Source of the DNA: Hydractinia symbiolongicarpus
Lineage: Eukaryota > Cnidaria > Hydrozoa > Anthoathecata > Hydractiniidae
DNA: 64,000 nt
Reading direction: 5' to 3'
NCBI RefSeq assembly: GCF_029227915.1
Contig: NC_079885.1
Location: forward strand, 8,990,001 to 9,054,000
A program made the translations under genes and the position numbers. The notes beneath the pieces were generated by a model. The model did no database searches, was not told the origin of the DNA, and worked only from the letters and a program-made list of their open reading frames with translations. Of this stretch, positions 10,401 through 22,436 are shown piece by piece (position 1 is the stretch's first letter; each line of letters opens with the position of its first letter).

Positions 10401-13400
10401 TCATGGTTTACGTTTCATATTTTCTTTAGCAGCTTTAAAGAGTTCCTCGTTTTCTTTCGTTCGCGGATTATACTCGAAAGTTTCTTGATAAGCATTATTT
10501 AAGGATGATTTGTACTTCCTCTCTTTCATTTTTTCAGTGTGTTTCACAATAGCAGCTTCTTGTGCGTTTTTATATCCTGCAAAACGAACAAAAAATTAGG
10601 ATAACGCGGGAAGACAATTTTCTTGGTTGTTTATTTTGGCAAAAAACGCGGAAAAAATTCTACTTCAAGCCGAGAATACATTAGGCATCCCCAGTTAGGC
10701 AAAGAAACATTTTTGTATGACAATTTATCCTAAAGAAATACAATTTTGCTAAATAGAGACGTTTTTGGACATTTTAGGTAGAAAACGAAAGTATTATGAA
10801 CAGCTTTTTCTTTGTCAACGTTATAGACGCAAATTCTGGGGGAAATAACCGTGCTGGATCTGGATAAAGTGTCCGTCTTAAGGAGGTTGCACTGTTTTTG
10901 AGGAAGGCATTTTTGAAGAACTTATGTAGCGGATAAGTGGTCCTAAAATGCTTTATTTTGTGCGCTAAATTTTTGGGAAAATTAGCGAAAAAAGTTGCAC
11001 AAATAATTTTCCGCAAATAATTTGTTCCCTGATAAGCATGCGTTACATACCGGCTTTCAAGTTTTCAAAAAAACTGCCTGTTTTCACATTCGGGTTGACT
11101 GGATGAATAATCGGTTCGGGAATTCCGAAATAGTTCTTCACTGCTGGGGTTTTCATTGCAAAAACTTGTACCAAAGAAATTGCATTTGATGTCATCCAAT
11201 ACAAAAAGATTGCCTGGTAAGTAAAAACAACAGATCCCGGTGTTTACATCAAAAATAAAACGAAGCAGAAAATACTTATTAAATACACAGAAATTCACGA
11301 TGTCGCTCTTGCATCAATTTATATATTAATTTATTTGCTCTTGAATCAATTTATTTATTAATTTCTAAAATAACACTGAAGTGTGATACCTACTTTTTGA
11401 TACGATAGAACTAAAAAAGATATAGATACTAAATAAGATACTTTTCGCGCAAAATCGTCGTTTTGAACGATCTTGCACTAACAAGAAGTAAACTATTGAA
11501 CTAACCGTAGGGAATTTATAAGTGAGTGGTACCATAACAAAACACATCCCACGAAACACATTCTTCATCATTTTCATTTGAGGATTAGCCATGCCAGCTT
11601 CAGCTCCTGTCTGTTAAAAAAAGATAAACAGAAGTAAAGAATACAGGCGCAAATAATACATTGAAAACCTAGAGCAGTATGGAGATAAGTACAAACAGAC
11701 GGTTTCCTAAAACAACCATCCATGGTACCTGCGTGCTAAATACACACCAAAAGTATAGATTTATGTTGTATTGACACTGTTTTAATTTGTAGATTGACCA
11801 ACTGGACAAGGATGTACCAATATAGCTAGTGTATTTTTGAAAAAAAAAATTGGAAAAAAAATATTAAATAAATTTGGCCATGAATAAATAGGCCTGGATG
11901 GAGGACTGGTAAAGAGTTAGGACCATTCATAACACAATACTTCTTTATTAGTGCTAGGTGAAAAAATTTGAGTGGTTTGTTTAGTCTGATAAAATAGAAT
12001 ATGGTTTTTTTGTTGTTAACAGTTATAATTAGCCAATTTTCTTTTTTCTATACCAAACCCAATACAAACACATACACTTGCAAAAAAAACTTACCTCAAT
12101 TGTAAGTAACATGGTAGCTGCACACACTACAGGAAGAACAAACGTTGGATCAGCCGCTGTAAGATCTGGAAACCACAAGAGACCGCCTATTTTCATAGAT
12201 TCAACTGGCAAATAAGACATTTGTCTTAACGCCAAGAAAAATGAAATAAATAATGGTAGCTGTACCAGTGGTGCAATTATTGCCTAAATGTGGGAAAATA
12301 ATATATATAGTACTAATAAATGCATATATGACGTAGAAGACGCCAGGTAAATTATTTTCAAATTGCAGTAACTACTTTAAAAAAATAAACCTTCACGATT
12401 TAAAGATTTTTGGCTTAAATCAGGAAAATAAGGCTCCGCAGAAGTTAAGACCCGGTAATTTTTTTTGGAAAGGCTATTTCTTTAAAATATATTGAAATAT
12501 TTGCAAAAGTTTATTTCGCTAATGTTTTCTTAAATTTCTTTTAAGATAAAAAAAAACTTCTTAAAAAACTTCTACCTTATTGTTTAGAGTTTTGTGTAAT
12601 TATTATTAACCACTTATTGAATCAATTCAAAATCATGTAATATTTTATTGTTGATGGCATTATTTGGTAACTTTACTCCCTGAAAATTGCATAATTAATG
12701 CATATCAGGAAAGTTAATTATCGTGAAAAATCATTCGCGAAAGCTATTTCTCTTGATTTTGCGATTATTTAAACTCGCTTATAGACAGGCTTCGTACATT
12801 AATTTATGTTTTGTAAATAAAAATAGCAACATAATTTTGTTGATGCAAATAGTTTTATGATTCACAAAAATAGAGCTTTTTGTAACACATGCAAATAAGA
12901 TTTTAATTAGAAAAGTTGAAAGGCTCAGCTTTCTTCAAGCATAGTATCTAGAACATGACTAGCACAGACATTAAAAACTGCTTTTTACAAGTGATTTGCA
13001 TACAATACACAACTACATGGCAAGAAAATCTTTATTCAAGCATCGCATCTAGAACATGACTAGCACAGACATTAAAAAACTGCTTTGTATACAATACACA
13101 ACTACATGGCACGAAAATCTTTACCTTCACTGGGTGACAATCATGTTTCTGAAACAGTCCTTGCAACTCCATTGATACCTGCGCTTTAGCCATGGGATTT
13201 TGATAATTCGAAACTTCGCGTAACTTTTCTTGTAACCTTTCCAACTCTGGTTTAATTGCATTCAACTTAGCTGAATTGACTTGTCCCTTCACCATTAAAG
13301 GAAAAACCAAAGCACGAAATATAACAGTACCTGCCACAATTGCAGTCCACCAAGGTAAACCCAATTGTAAATGAGCAAAATCAAGAACATTTTGTATAAG

Positions 13401-16400
13401 TCCTACAGGTGTGTATCCACCTAAACCTAAACTGGAAAGGGGAACATCCAACATTCCTGAAGATAAAACATCTTGCGCAGTTTCAAATGGATACAACGCA
13501 TCCGCACCACCTCCACCACTGTCTGGTAACAACAAGTCGTTCGATAGTGGATCTACAGTGTTGTCACTTGCTTCTGAGCCAGCTTCATCAACAGCTACTC
13601 CTAAAAAAAGTATTTTGAGCTAAGTGGATATTTTACTATCTCATCAATTAAAAGATTACTTCAATGTCAAACATTTTGGTGTGAAATAATTTGGTATGTT
13701 TGTGAGAAGTTATTTTTATGAACTCCTGATCGAAACGAGTAAAACATTTGTTCAAGGCAAAAACAAAAAGAAGTTAAAAGTGTTAATTTTTACACAGGAA
13801 ACAACATGCATCCCAAGAACTTTTGTCTCTCAATAACTTTCCAAATACTAAGATTAAAATATTAGATCTGAACATTCGTTCAGATCAGAAAATTTCTAAT
13901 AAGCAGACTTTGGACTAAGCAGGGAGGTTGGATAATTCTTAATTATTTAATAGGGGGTGGAATAACTTTCTATATATACACCATTTTTATCAATTAAAAT
14001 TGAGCACAAAGGAAATCAGTATCTGTGTGTAGTGGTGCCATGCTTTTGTGTTATCTTGACCCCCTGTTTATTTCACCCCATTTATTAGTCACCAAGGCAA
14101 TTGAATTGATATTAAAAATGAAAAATTAACTAAAACATTACGCATCTTTTTAAACAAATACCTGTTGAAGAACTATCGTCACATGAAGCAGCCGAAACGT
14201 GAAGACAACTAACTTGAAGGTTGCTGAGAATGCTACCTGTTGGAAATGTCACCCCAGCAAACGTTGGTTCCAGTAAATTTGATCTGCTACTTGTGTTTGC
14301 AAATAGCAAAGAAGGCGAAGTTCTTCTGGAAGATGTATTAACCTGTTAAGAAAAGTGTAAAAAAGTGCAATAAAACAGCACTAACCCTGTTTTGCCATAA
14401 TTTATTATGCTTGGGCTAATGATTGATTGCAAGTTTTCATAACTTCTTAACATGTTGCTGTGCCAAACGTTGAACACTTTCATGCACAAGAATTTTTGAA
14501 TTTTTCAAAAAAAATTCTAAACTTTGTCTTTGATTTTCTCTTAAACGTTTGCCTTGCACGTAAGAATTTACCTACACTTTGAAAGGCTATCCCTCCGCCC
14601 TTTCATTTCGAGTAGGAATATGAGAATGCTCATATGTGAATGGATCTAAGTGAAAACAGCTATATGGTCTATGCTCAGGAGAGTGAAGAAAGCCATGTCA
14701 AAATAATATTATAAAGAATCAGGTTTGTAAAAGGGATTCACCATGTTTAGTTTTTAGTAAAAAATTTTTAAAAAGCAGAAAATAATCTGATCTAAAAACT
14801 AAAAAATACACTCCCAACTTCATGCATAACTCCCCAACCCCCTTGTTCACTAAAAACAAATGGTTAAATTTACCCTAATTTAGATCCCAATATTTTTGTT
14901 ACATTTATATTTTGTTAATAAATCATTTTTAACACAAATCTGGTAGCTACTTTTAACCTTTAAACTCTAATATTTCCCCTGATGTTCGTTAGATGACCCT
15001 TTACATTTTCTTGATTGGCGTTTCAAGCTCTACACAATCAAAGCAACAGGTTAACAAATTTCTGTGTATACACTGTTGACATCTTTTCTATTGCTCTTCT
15101 GCCTGAGTTAAACTTTTCATGGACCTTTACAAAAATAGTAACTAAGAGGTCAACCAACTAGAAACCACCAGAATCGAGCTGAACTAAGCAAAACCGTGCA
15201 GGAATCCACCAGAACAAAAAAGTAATTTTAAAATTCCTTTTTAAAAATAATAAATTTTGGAATGATGGAAATTTAAATTTGGCAGATAATAAAAATTCAG
15301 TTTTTCAATACAATACTTTAAAGTTAAGAGGTTGATCAAACCAGTTTTGTTGGTAAGTCATAACGTAATAACAAAAGTTAGGGGGTCTTGGGGGCACTGT
15401 CAATGAACTTTTCCAAGTGAAGTTGTGGGAAGAGTTCCAGAAACTTTTGGTAAAAGAGGCTTTCAGGAATCTGAAGAAAGCAAAGATCTATTCCAAAATT
15501 AAAAAAAAAAATGGAGTAAAATCATCTTATAGCAAAATGTAAAAATTTAATTTTAATACCTCAACGTGCTGATTTTTGTTTGATATATAATTTCTTAATT
15601 ATACTAGATGGAATTAAATCAAATAATCCGAAAATATAATTTTTACCACAAAGAAATTGACGGCATTAAAAGTATTAATAATGTAGTTTAATCAAAAATA
15701 CATATTTTCATTCTCGTCCCCAGAGATTTATTTCGCTTTCTAATAAGTAGTTAGAACCAATGTGGTCCTAATGTTTCCATGACTTGATGCGTTCTGCACT
15801 ATGGAATGTTGCAAACATTTGTGGGGAGAAAGCATTGCGCCTAAATATTTGCAATCCCCTACAGTTGATAACAAAATGGAAATTATAAGAATTGATAATC
15901 ACGTTATGTAAAATTCATTTGATGGGAGTTTGATAGGACAAAAAATTGCATCCATTTTCCATGGCAAAGAAATTCTTCCTTGCTAGCACATGCAAGTACT
16001 TTTTACATCACACTTGGTGCCAAGGTGCTTAAAAATTGCAAGATTAACACAAGAGACGCCTAAGTGGGAACTGATCTTAAAAAATGTTTTTAAAAAATGT
16101 TTTAATTTAAACCCTGGAGGCGCTGGACAAATAATATGGACTTGTATATATACACTGTAGCTAATTGTTCCATAAGTGTATATACATTGAAAATCTAAAA
16201 TCAAATAAATAAATTTTTTTTAGTATATTTTTTAGTAGTATTTTGTCGGTCCGCGAAAGTTGTGTCCCGCAACAGAAACACGAAACTTTTAAAATGCGCA
16301 CCAATACTAAATGCGATATGTTTTTACCAACTTTGTTTTGACCGCTCGCGGGTAGTATACTAATCACAATGCCTAATTCTTTAAAAAAACAATCAGAGAT

Positions 16401-19400
16401 TTTCGCAACCAAAAAGAATCCAAGATTTTCGCTTAAAACAACAATTTCATATATTTTTGTGGCTGAATGAAATAAACGAAGGCCATTTTGATATTGAAAA
16501 TGGTCATGTGCAATGTGTGGGAGATTTGTAGGCCTGTTTGCCTTTTTTATCTTTTGAAAGCTTAATATTTTTTTAATATTCATTTTATGTTTGTTTACCA
16601 ATGTTAAGATTAATATATTGTCACGTTTTTTAGCTATGTACAGATCTTAAACGCATCAGTTTTAGGATTGGCTATAAGAGCGAAAATTTTGAAGGCTAAC
16701 TAGCTAGAGCCTTACTTTTTACTATTCTGTTTGGTATAAGAGCTTTTTATCTTACGCAACATTTATTTTTATTTGAGGCTGTGGCTATTTAGCTACTCCT
16801 TAAAAAGTGAAAGTATAAAATGCAGTTTGACTACAACACAGGGTTCGAATTAGCAGAGTTAGCAGTTCCCAATTCGCAATTTGCAAATTGAAATGCCATT
16901 TTTGCGAATTACTTTGCGAAAAAAAATGATAAAATTGAATCAAATATTTTTAAGCAGCGACAGAAATGCAGGCCTTGCCATGAGTCATGAGCAATTGCTC
17001 GCGCCCGCGTAGTGCTTGCGTAAATGCTTGTTACCCGAGTATTCTATTGCTCACGTAAATATTAACATTTTGAGATAAGTGTAAACGTTTTTCTCAAGAA
17101 TTGATTGGTTTTTTAAGTGAAACTGAAAAGACATTTAGTGTGATTATTTTCCACCCATCATGCAACAGTTCATTCACCATTTTATAAAACATGTGCGATA
17201 TGGGCATTAAGGATAATCTTTGTTGCACATTCATTTTGCAGTAGAATTTTGCAGTGGGGGACGTTTTTAATCGTGAACCCCAAACACGATGATCGAGGTC
17301 TACTGGTATAGCGACTCTCTCAATCTTAACTTCCTTTTCTACATGTCCGAAATAGTATGCATGACTATAATGTTGTTTTCATAAATTTAATGTTTATTTT
17401 TCAGGTCATCACAAGCAAATAGGAAAAAATATGCTTCGTTTTCAAATTAAAAAAAATCTTTATCCGCGTGGTTTAAATAAAACTAATAAATAAAATCTCT
17501 TTTTAAAAGGTACACGTCAGGTACATAAAATTTATACATGAAAAAAAATTATACCGCACGTGGGTTTCGTTTTTAAAATTGTTTGAATAACAGTTGCGGC
17601 ATAAAGAAAATAAATCATTAAATTTGGACCTGCTATGGTTTCCAATTGTTTCGTCAAATGAAGAAATTATCTACAATTAAATCCATGATAAATTGTCTGT
17701 TCCGCCTGTAAGTGCAGTTTTGCAGACTTGCGTCATCCATGCTCTGTCGGCGTTCACCTCCGCATTAGTTAAGAACAGCATGGCTGGATTTCTTGTGTAA
17801 GACCTGGTTACCAACAACGAAGGGGCCGGGCAAAAGAAATTTATGTCTACGTAGTTTTTTAACTAAGTCAGGAGTCGGCGAATTAGCTAGGATGGTCAGG
17901 TTGGCTATGAATAGGCTTGCTTGTGGATTTAAAGGACAAGGACTATTCAATAATTCTGAGATCTGAAAGTGTCCAATCAAGATGGAAATCTATCGGACGT
18001 TTTAACCGAGGAAAGTTCGAAACGAGCTCCGGACATGTTCAACCAAACTGGAAATGAGGCGGACATTTTAATCACACGCCTGAAACAATTTAGGTTTGTG
18101 CCAAGGCGCACGCCTCTCCTGAAAAAGATGCCCTGAGAGACTAAATGTAAAGTTTTTTTAGCGAAAAATATGGCGAGCAAAATTGCACTTTGACGCAAGC
18201 AATTAATTGCTCGAAGGTTGTTTGCTCATGGCAAGGCCTGCATTAAATGCTTTTTTAGATCACGTTTTAAAATTTTAAAACGAAAAACAGCGATAGAAGG
18301 CTATCAGAGACAAGAGAGACAAGAAAAACTGAGAGAGTCACTAGTTCAGACGCTCAGTTCACGTATTTAGGGTTCATGATTTTAAACGTCCCCCACTTGT
18401 CTCCAACATAAAAAATAGTAACGCAGAAAAAAGTAAAGCTTGCAGGTGACACAAAAAAATACAAATTCTCGTCAAAAAAAAAGTAGCTACTAATGAACAA
18501 GCCAACATAGATAGATTTTCTAATTCGAACCCTGCAATAATTCTTATGCTAAATGCAGTTAGCTAGGTACATCTTTTATTATTTTCCTGTATTTTCACCT
18601 GTTTAACTGTACTAAGTGCTTAGCCCAGTGTTAAAAACAGACTGTTTTTTAAAAAAAGAAATTATGAATATGCACATGTGCAACATGCCCACTGTAACAA
18701 TTATTTTTTAAACTTTCTTGGTCATCAATCCTCTATGGATATCCAACACTGTTTACCTGCTCAGCCCTGTGTTAGCAACGGACTGTTTCTTGTATTTTTA
18801 TTAAACAGAGTCTGCAATGTTAAGGGTATTATCTCTATACACCTGTGTAACACCATTTAACTGTACTAAGCGCTCAGCCTGGTATCACAAGTAACTTTTT
18901 AACTGCCACAAAAACTTCTTCCGCAAAAGAAATAATATTGACCAATTGTTTTGCTATGATAGAGTAAAAACGGTTTGTAAACTATGTTTTTATTTCAGCT
19001 TTTGTTGCGGGAAAGTTATTTTTTGAAAAAATATGTTACAGTCGCAACACTACAATGGTGTATCACTTCACTCAATTTGCGACATTCTCTATGCCAATAC
19101 GCACAGTTTGCGGTTTTTATTAAGCAATCCTTAGGGCGTTTAACAGTTGCTTGCAGTAACCATTGCTTGTGACTGTTTTCCGGCTAGTCTATATTATAAT
19201 ACCCGTATATGTCTGTCCGTCTGTCGCGCAAAATGGTAGCCGCAGTAGCGAGAAACACGGAATGCGGTAAGTAGAGGACTGGCGATCCCATAGATTTATC
19301 TACAGGCCACTGAATATTTTATATAGGTTATACTCCCAGCCGGCAAAAAGAGCTCTAAAATACGTCTTTTAGACATCTTCCGCATTTCTAAAAGACGGCT

Positions 19401-21585
19401 TTTTTAGCACTGATTTGTCCGTCTATAATGCAACTTTTTAAGTGTCTAAAAGAGGTCTTTTCACAGATGCATTTCAAAAGATCTCTTTTAGACATCTTTT
19501 AGAAGACGTCTTTCCAAAGATATCTTTTAGACGTTTTTAAGAAATTATTTTACAACGCGTCTTTTTAAAGACGTCTTTTAGACATTTTACAGATGTAGAA
19601 GCGACTAAAATGCATCTTTAATGCAACTTTTAAATGTATCTTAAGAAAGACATCTTTTATCTATCTATAAGACGTCTTCTTTTATTTTTATTGTTCTTAT
19701 TGTTTTTTTATTGAACTTTTTGGAAGAAATAGGCATTTGATAAAATAAATTTAAGACGTTTACAATAACGTTTTTAAACGTACATTTTTAATAAATTGCA
19801 GAAATAACTACATTAAAGACAACCAATATTTTGCGATAAAAATATTTTACATTTTTTATATCAAACACGTATTGACACTTTAAACAATAAATATATTTTA
19901 CAATTACATAAATATAAAATAAATATAAACGTAAATAAATAAAATATTATTAATTTTCGCAGCCTGGTCCCAGTTATCTTTGAAACGTACATTGACAGAT
20001 TCTAGAGAGAAAGAAATAGCTTACTTCCAGATAAAAATGGACTTTCACAGAAACATAGTCAGTAAATGTTTGGGAAAAAGACCAATGAAACCTAAGGTGA
20101 TCATTTTCATACTATGTAATAGCAAAAGGATTCACTGAAAATTCTCATTATTTTCGTAAATGATTGGAGCACAGTAGAACATTCTTAAAACATTATAACT
20201 TGAATCAACCGTGCCTTTCTTAATCAATCTCTCTATCCAAAAACTAAGACAAAACACACAATACATAAAAGGGTAAGAACGTAATACATCAGCTAATCCA
20301 CTTACCTACTATAATTTTATAAATTAATTTCCCTTCGAGAATCACAAAACAAAAGTACTTACTTTTTAAATAACCGGTATCCCGCAGATACTTTCATTAA
20401 AATACCGCCAATTGTTATTGAATGTTCCCCGATGGTCAATTGTCTAAAAACATCCGCCAGGAGGTGCAGGAAAACAAAATTAAGACGTAATGAAATAAAA
20501 ACGTATTATAAAGGGTCGCCAAAATACATTAGTTTTTAAAAATAATTAAAAGTGACGATTACCACTTTCAATTTTGTGAAAAATTGACTTCCTAAAAAAA
20601 TAAACTTGCTAATTAAGTTGGCAAACACCCCCGTTTTTTTTAAATCGAATTTTCCATATAAAAAAACGAACATCTTTTGAAAGACGCATTTTAGACCAGT
20701 TTTAGAAGAAGGAGAAGGCGTCTTTTAAAAGATGCGTTTTAGATGCATTATAACAAAAAGAAAAAGACATCTTTTAAAAGATATATTTTGGATAACTTTA
20801 AGACATCTTTTAAAAGACGTCTTTTAAGGATCTTCTAAAATGCGTATACCACAAGATTCGAATTTATTTACTTTCAAAAGACGTATAAAAGATGTCTTTT
20901 GAAAAACGTTCTTAAAAAGATGCATTAAAGACATCTTAATAGCGTTTTCTATCAGAAGATTTAAAAAAGACATCTTAAGACACTTAAAGACGTCTTGTGC
21001 CGGCTGGGCTTGGTCTTTCAGTTTAACTATAGCCAAACAACACAAAGCAAAAACAAGTCATCACCGTCATTTATGCATCAAGGACCCTAATCAGCATCCC
21101 AATTAAAATGATTCGTTTCTCGTTTGGGTTAACTTCTAAGCAGAGTCTGCCTCTCAAAAATAATCCCATATTGACCTTATATATACCACATATTACCAAA
21201 AGTTCTGATAAGATTTTGACAGGTGGGCTGTTCTTAATTGACTGGAGAAAGTATAGATATATATATATATATATCAACAGAAATTCTTGAAACAGAAATA
21301 AAGTGATTAGTTACAGTTTCCATAATACTCAACGAAGAAGATCAAAACATGGCTATAGCTAGCTTAAGATGTAATCATTTTGCAACTATAGCTACTAAAC
21401 ACAGACAGACATGTAATCTAGGAATTATGGTAAAATAAATGAATGATATTATATGTTACCTTTCTTTGTAGGCTGCTAGATACTTTAGACCGACTCTGAT
21501 TAGCATGACGTACTTTAGAAACTATGGAGGAACCTGAAAAACTTCGAGAACTTCTAAAAGCACGTGCAAAAAATATGCCGGCCAT
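10401..21585 (-). CDS. OXA1L: OXA1L, mitochondrial inner-membrane protein insertase
   Basis: YidC/Oxa1/Alb3-family insertase, which places mitochondrially and nuclear-encoded subunits into the inner membrane. There are seven exons: 21585-21460, 14342-14162, 13600-13125, 12283-12095, 11610-11506, 11213-11051 and 10576-10401. All are GT-AG with compatible phases, giving 471 residues (human about 435-495). Exon 1 encodes an Arg/Ser-rich presequence (MAGIFFARAFRSSRSFSG). Exon 3 holds GYTPVGLIQNVLDFAH and the first membrane core GLPWWTAIVAGTVIFRALVF. Exon 4 holds the conserved QLPLFISFFLALR hairpin and GGLLWFPDLT. Exons 5-6 hold MKMMKNVFRGMCF and FPTAIFLYWMTSN. The basic C-terminal tail (KERKYKSSLNNAYQ) fits the matrix ribosome-binding tail of Oxa1. 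The assignment is secure; exon 1 is inferred from its phase, presequence character and strong splice donor. Confidence 0.93.
12930..13122. repeat. Recent ~95-bp tandem duplication abutting an OXA1L splice donor
   Basis: Two near-identical direct copies (about 12930-13030 and 13031-13122) share TCTAGAACATGACTAGCACA and ACAATACACAACTACATGGC. The downstream copy runs into the donor of OXA1L exon 3. They differ by a small indel and few substitutions. Confidence 0.9.
16839..18534. mobile_element. hAT-like non-autonomous element (outer)
   Basis: The perfect 15-bp inverted ends CAGGGTTCGAATTAG / CTAATTCGAACCCTG are typical of hAT termini (CAGGG). The expected 8-bp duplication is not evident (CTACAACA against CAATAATT), so the boundaries or the superfamily could be wrong. 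It has no coding capacity and contains another element. Confidence 0.55.
16968..18241. mobile_element. Inner element with GCAGGCCTTGCCATGAG inverted ends
   Basis: A 17-bp inverted repeat (GCAGGCCTTGCCATGAG / CTCATGGCAAGGCCTGC) bounds about 1.27 kb nested in the 16839-18534 element. Subterminal GAGCAATTGCTC-like palindromes lie just inside. No clear target duplication and no ORF. The CAGGCC start again suggests hAT. Confidence 0.55.
18535..19187. repeat. Degenerate direct repeats in OXA1L intron 1
   Basis: Three loosely similar stretches (near 18600, 18746 and 18850) share TTTAACTGTACTAAG.GCT and CAGCC..GTGTTA motifs about 100 bp apart. No gene seen. Confidence 0.4.
19188..19311 (+). mobile_element. 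Helitron-like fragment, degraded 3' end
   Basis: The 5' end TCTATATTATAATACCCG matches the copies at 224 and 60095. The 3' hairpin is degraded (GATCCCATAGATTTATCTACAG) and no CTAG remains. It is preceded by CTAG, like the tandem joint at 223/224. Confidence 0.6.
19335..21008. mobile_element. 1.67-kb DNA element built of AGACGTCTTTT-type palindromic repeats
   Basis: The ends CCCAGCCGGCA and TGCCGGCTGGG are inverted repeats, and CT follows or precedes each end, so a 2-bp duplication is possible. About 350 bp at each end is a dense array of variants of AAAGACGTCTTTTAGA, itself near-palindromic, so the two ends are broadly complementary and could form large cruciforms. The AT-rich centre (about 19700-20640) has no ORF. 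It is presumably non-autonomous; the superfamily is not recognised. Confidence 0.7.
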
Positions 21586-21801
21586 TTTGTTTTTCTGCTT
21601 GCAGTGACTGACTTCCTGACGCTGCTCCCGCGCCCTCTTTGTTTTTATCTAGACTTTGATTAAAATACCTAAAAAAAATTAGGAAAAAAATAAAAACCAG
21701 TTTTATACTTTAAAAAACAGAAAGCACAAGCAAATAATTTTTCTAAAACAACTACATACGTTAAGTTTAAAATTTATTCGGGCAACTGTCACTGCATTTC
21801 A

Positions 21802-21883
21802 GCTGCGATGGCCGAGTGGTTAAGGCGTTTGACTAGAAATCAAATGGGATCTTCCCGCGTAGGTTCGAATCCTACTCGCAGCG
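21802..21883 (+). tRNA. tRNA-Ser (AGA)
   Basis: Cloverleaf with acceptor stem GCTGCGA/TCGCAGC, D arm TGGCCGAGTGGTTAAGGC, anticodon loop CTAGAAA (AGA), a long serine-type variable arm and T arm GTAGGTTCGAATCCTAC. No intron. T-runs follow at about 21892 and 21901-21908 as Pol III terminators. It starts 217 bp upstream of the OXA1L start codon and is read in the opposite direction. Confidence 0.96.
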
Positions 21884-22037
21884 TAACATAGGTTTTCCAG
21901 TTTTTTTTAAATTATCCTATAAAGAGAACGAGTCTTCGCAATCCTTTGATGACTTTCCCGAAGTAAGTACCAGTGCGTTATTCAAATTTTATCGCAATCT
22001 ACTTTCCGCGCAAGAACGATCGTTACATACGAGTCGC

Positions 22038-22436
22038 GTGAAGAACAACAAAAAGGTAAGAGATTATACAAACTTCAATACAGAGGAATTTCGAAATGAA
22101 CTTATGGGTATAAATAACAAACAAGAATTAACTTCAATGGATGATGTAAACCTAATGTATAATGTATTTCATGATAACTTGACAACTGTAATAGATAAAC
22201 ATGCGCCATTGAAACCAATGTCAAAAACTCAATTGAAAAGATCTGTAAAACCATGGATAAATGATCACATGCTACTTATGATAAAAGAAAAGAATCAACT
22301 CTATGGTATGTTTATGAGAAGTGGCAATAGGCAAGCATATACTCAATATAAATTCTTGAGGAATAAAATAAATCATAGTATCAAAATTAAAAAATTCCAA
22401 TACTATAAAAATTATTTTGACACCAATAAAAACAGC
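22038..22436 (+). pseudogene. LINE ORF2 fragment upstream of the insertion
   Basis: It encodes the linker between endonuclease and RT (FNTEEFRNELMG, VIDKHAPLKP, KPWINDHMLLMIKEKN, YKFLRNKINHSIK), a recurrent pattern in CR1/L2/Jockey-type LINEs. The frame breaks at the TTAA insertion. Removing the insert leaves the two parts out of frame, so the element was probably already damaged. Confidence 0.75.

Larger units (their letters stand above)
14343..21459 (-). other. OXA1L intron 1 (7.1 kb), filled with transposon remains
   Basis: It separates the presequence exon from the rest of OXA1L. It contains nested hAT-like elements (16839-18534), a Helitron fragment (19188) and a repeat-built DNA element (19335-21008). 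The parts at 14343-16838 and 21009-21459 are AT-rich with no gene seen. Sequence near 16230-16370 partly resembles Helitron copy 1 (AAATGCGATAT and flanking motifs). Confidence 0.75.
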
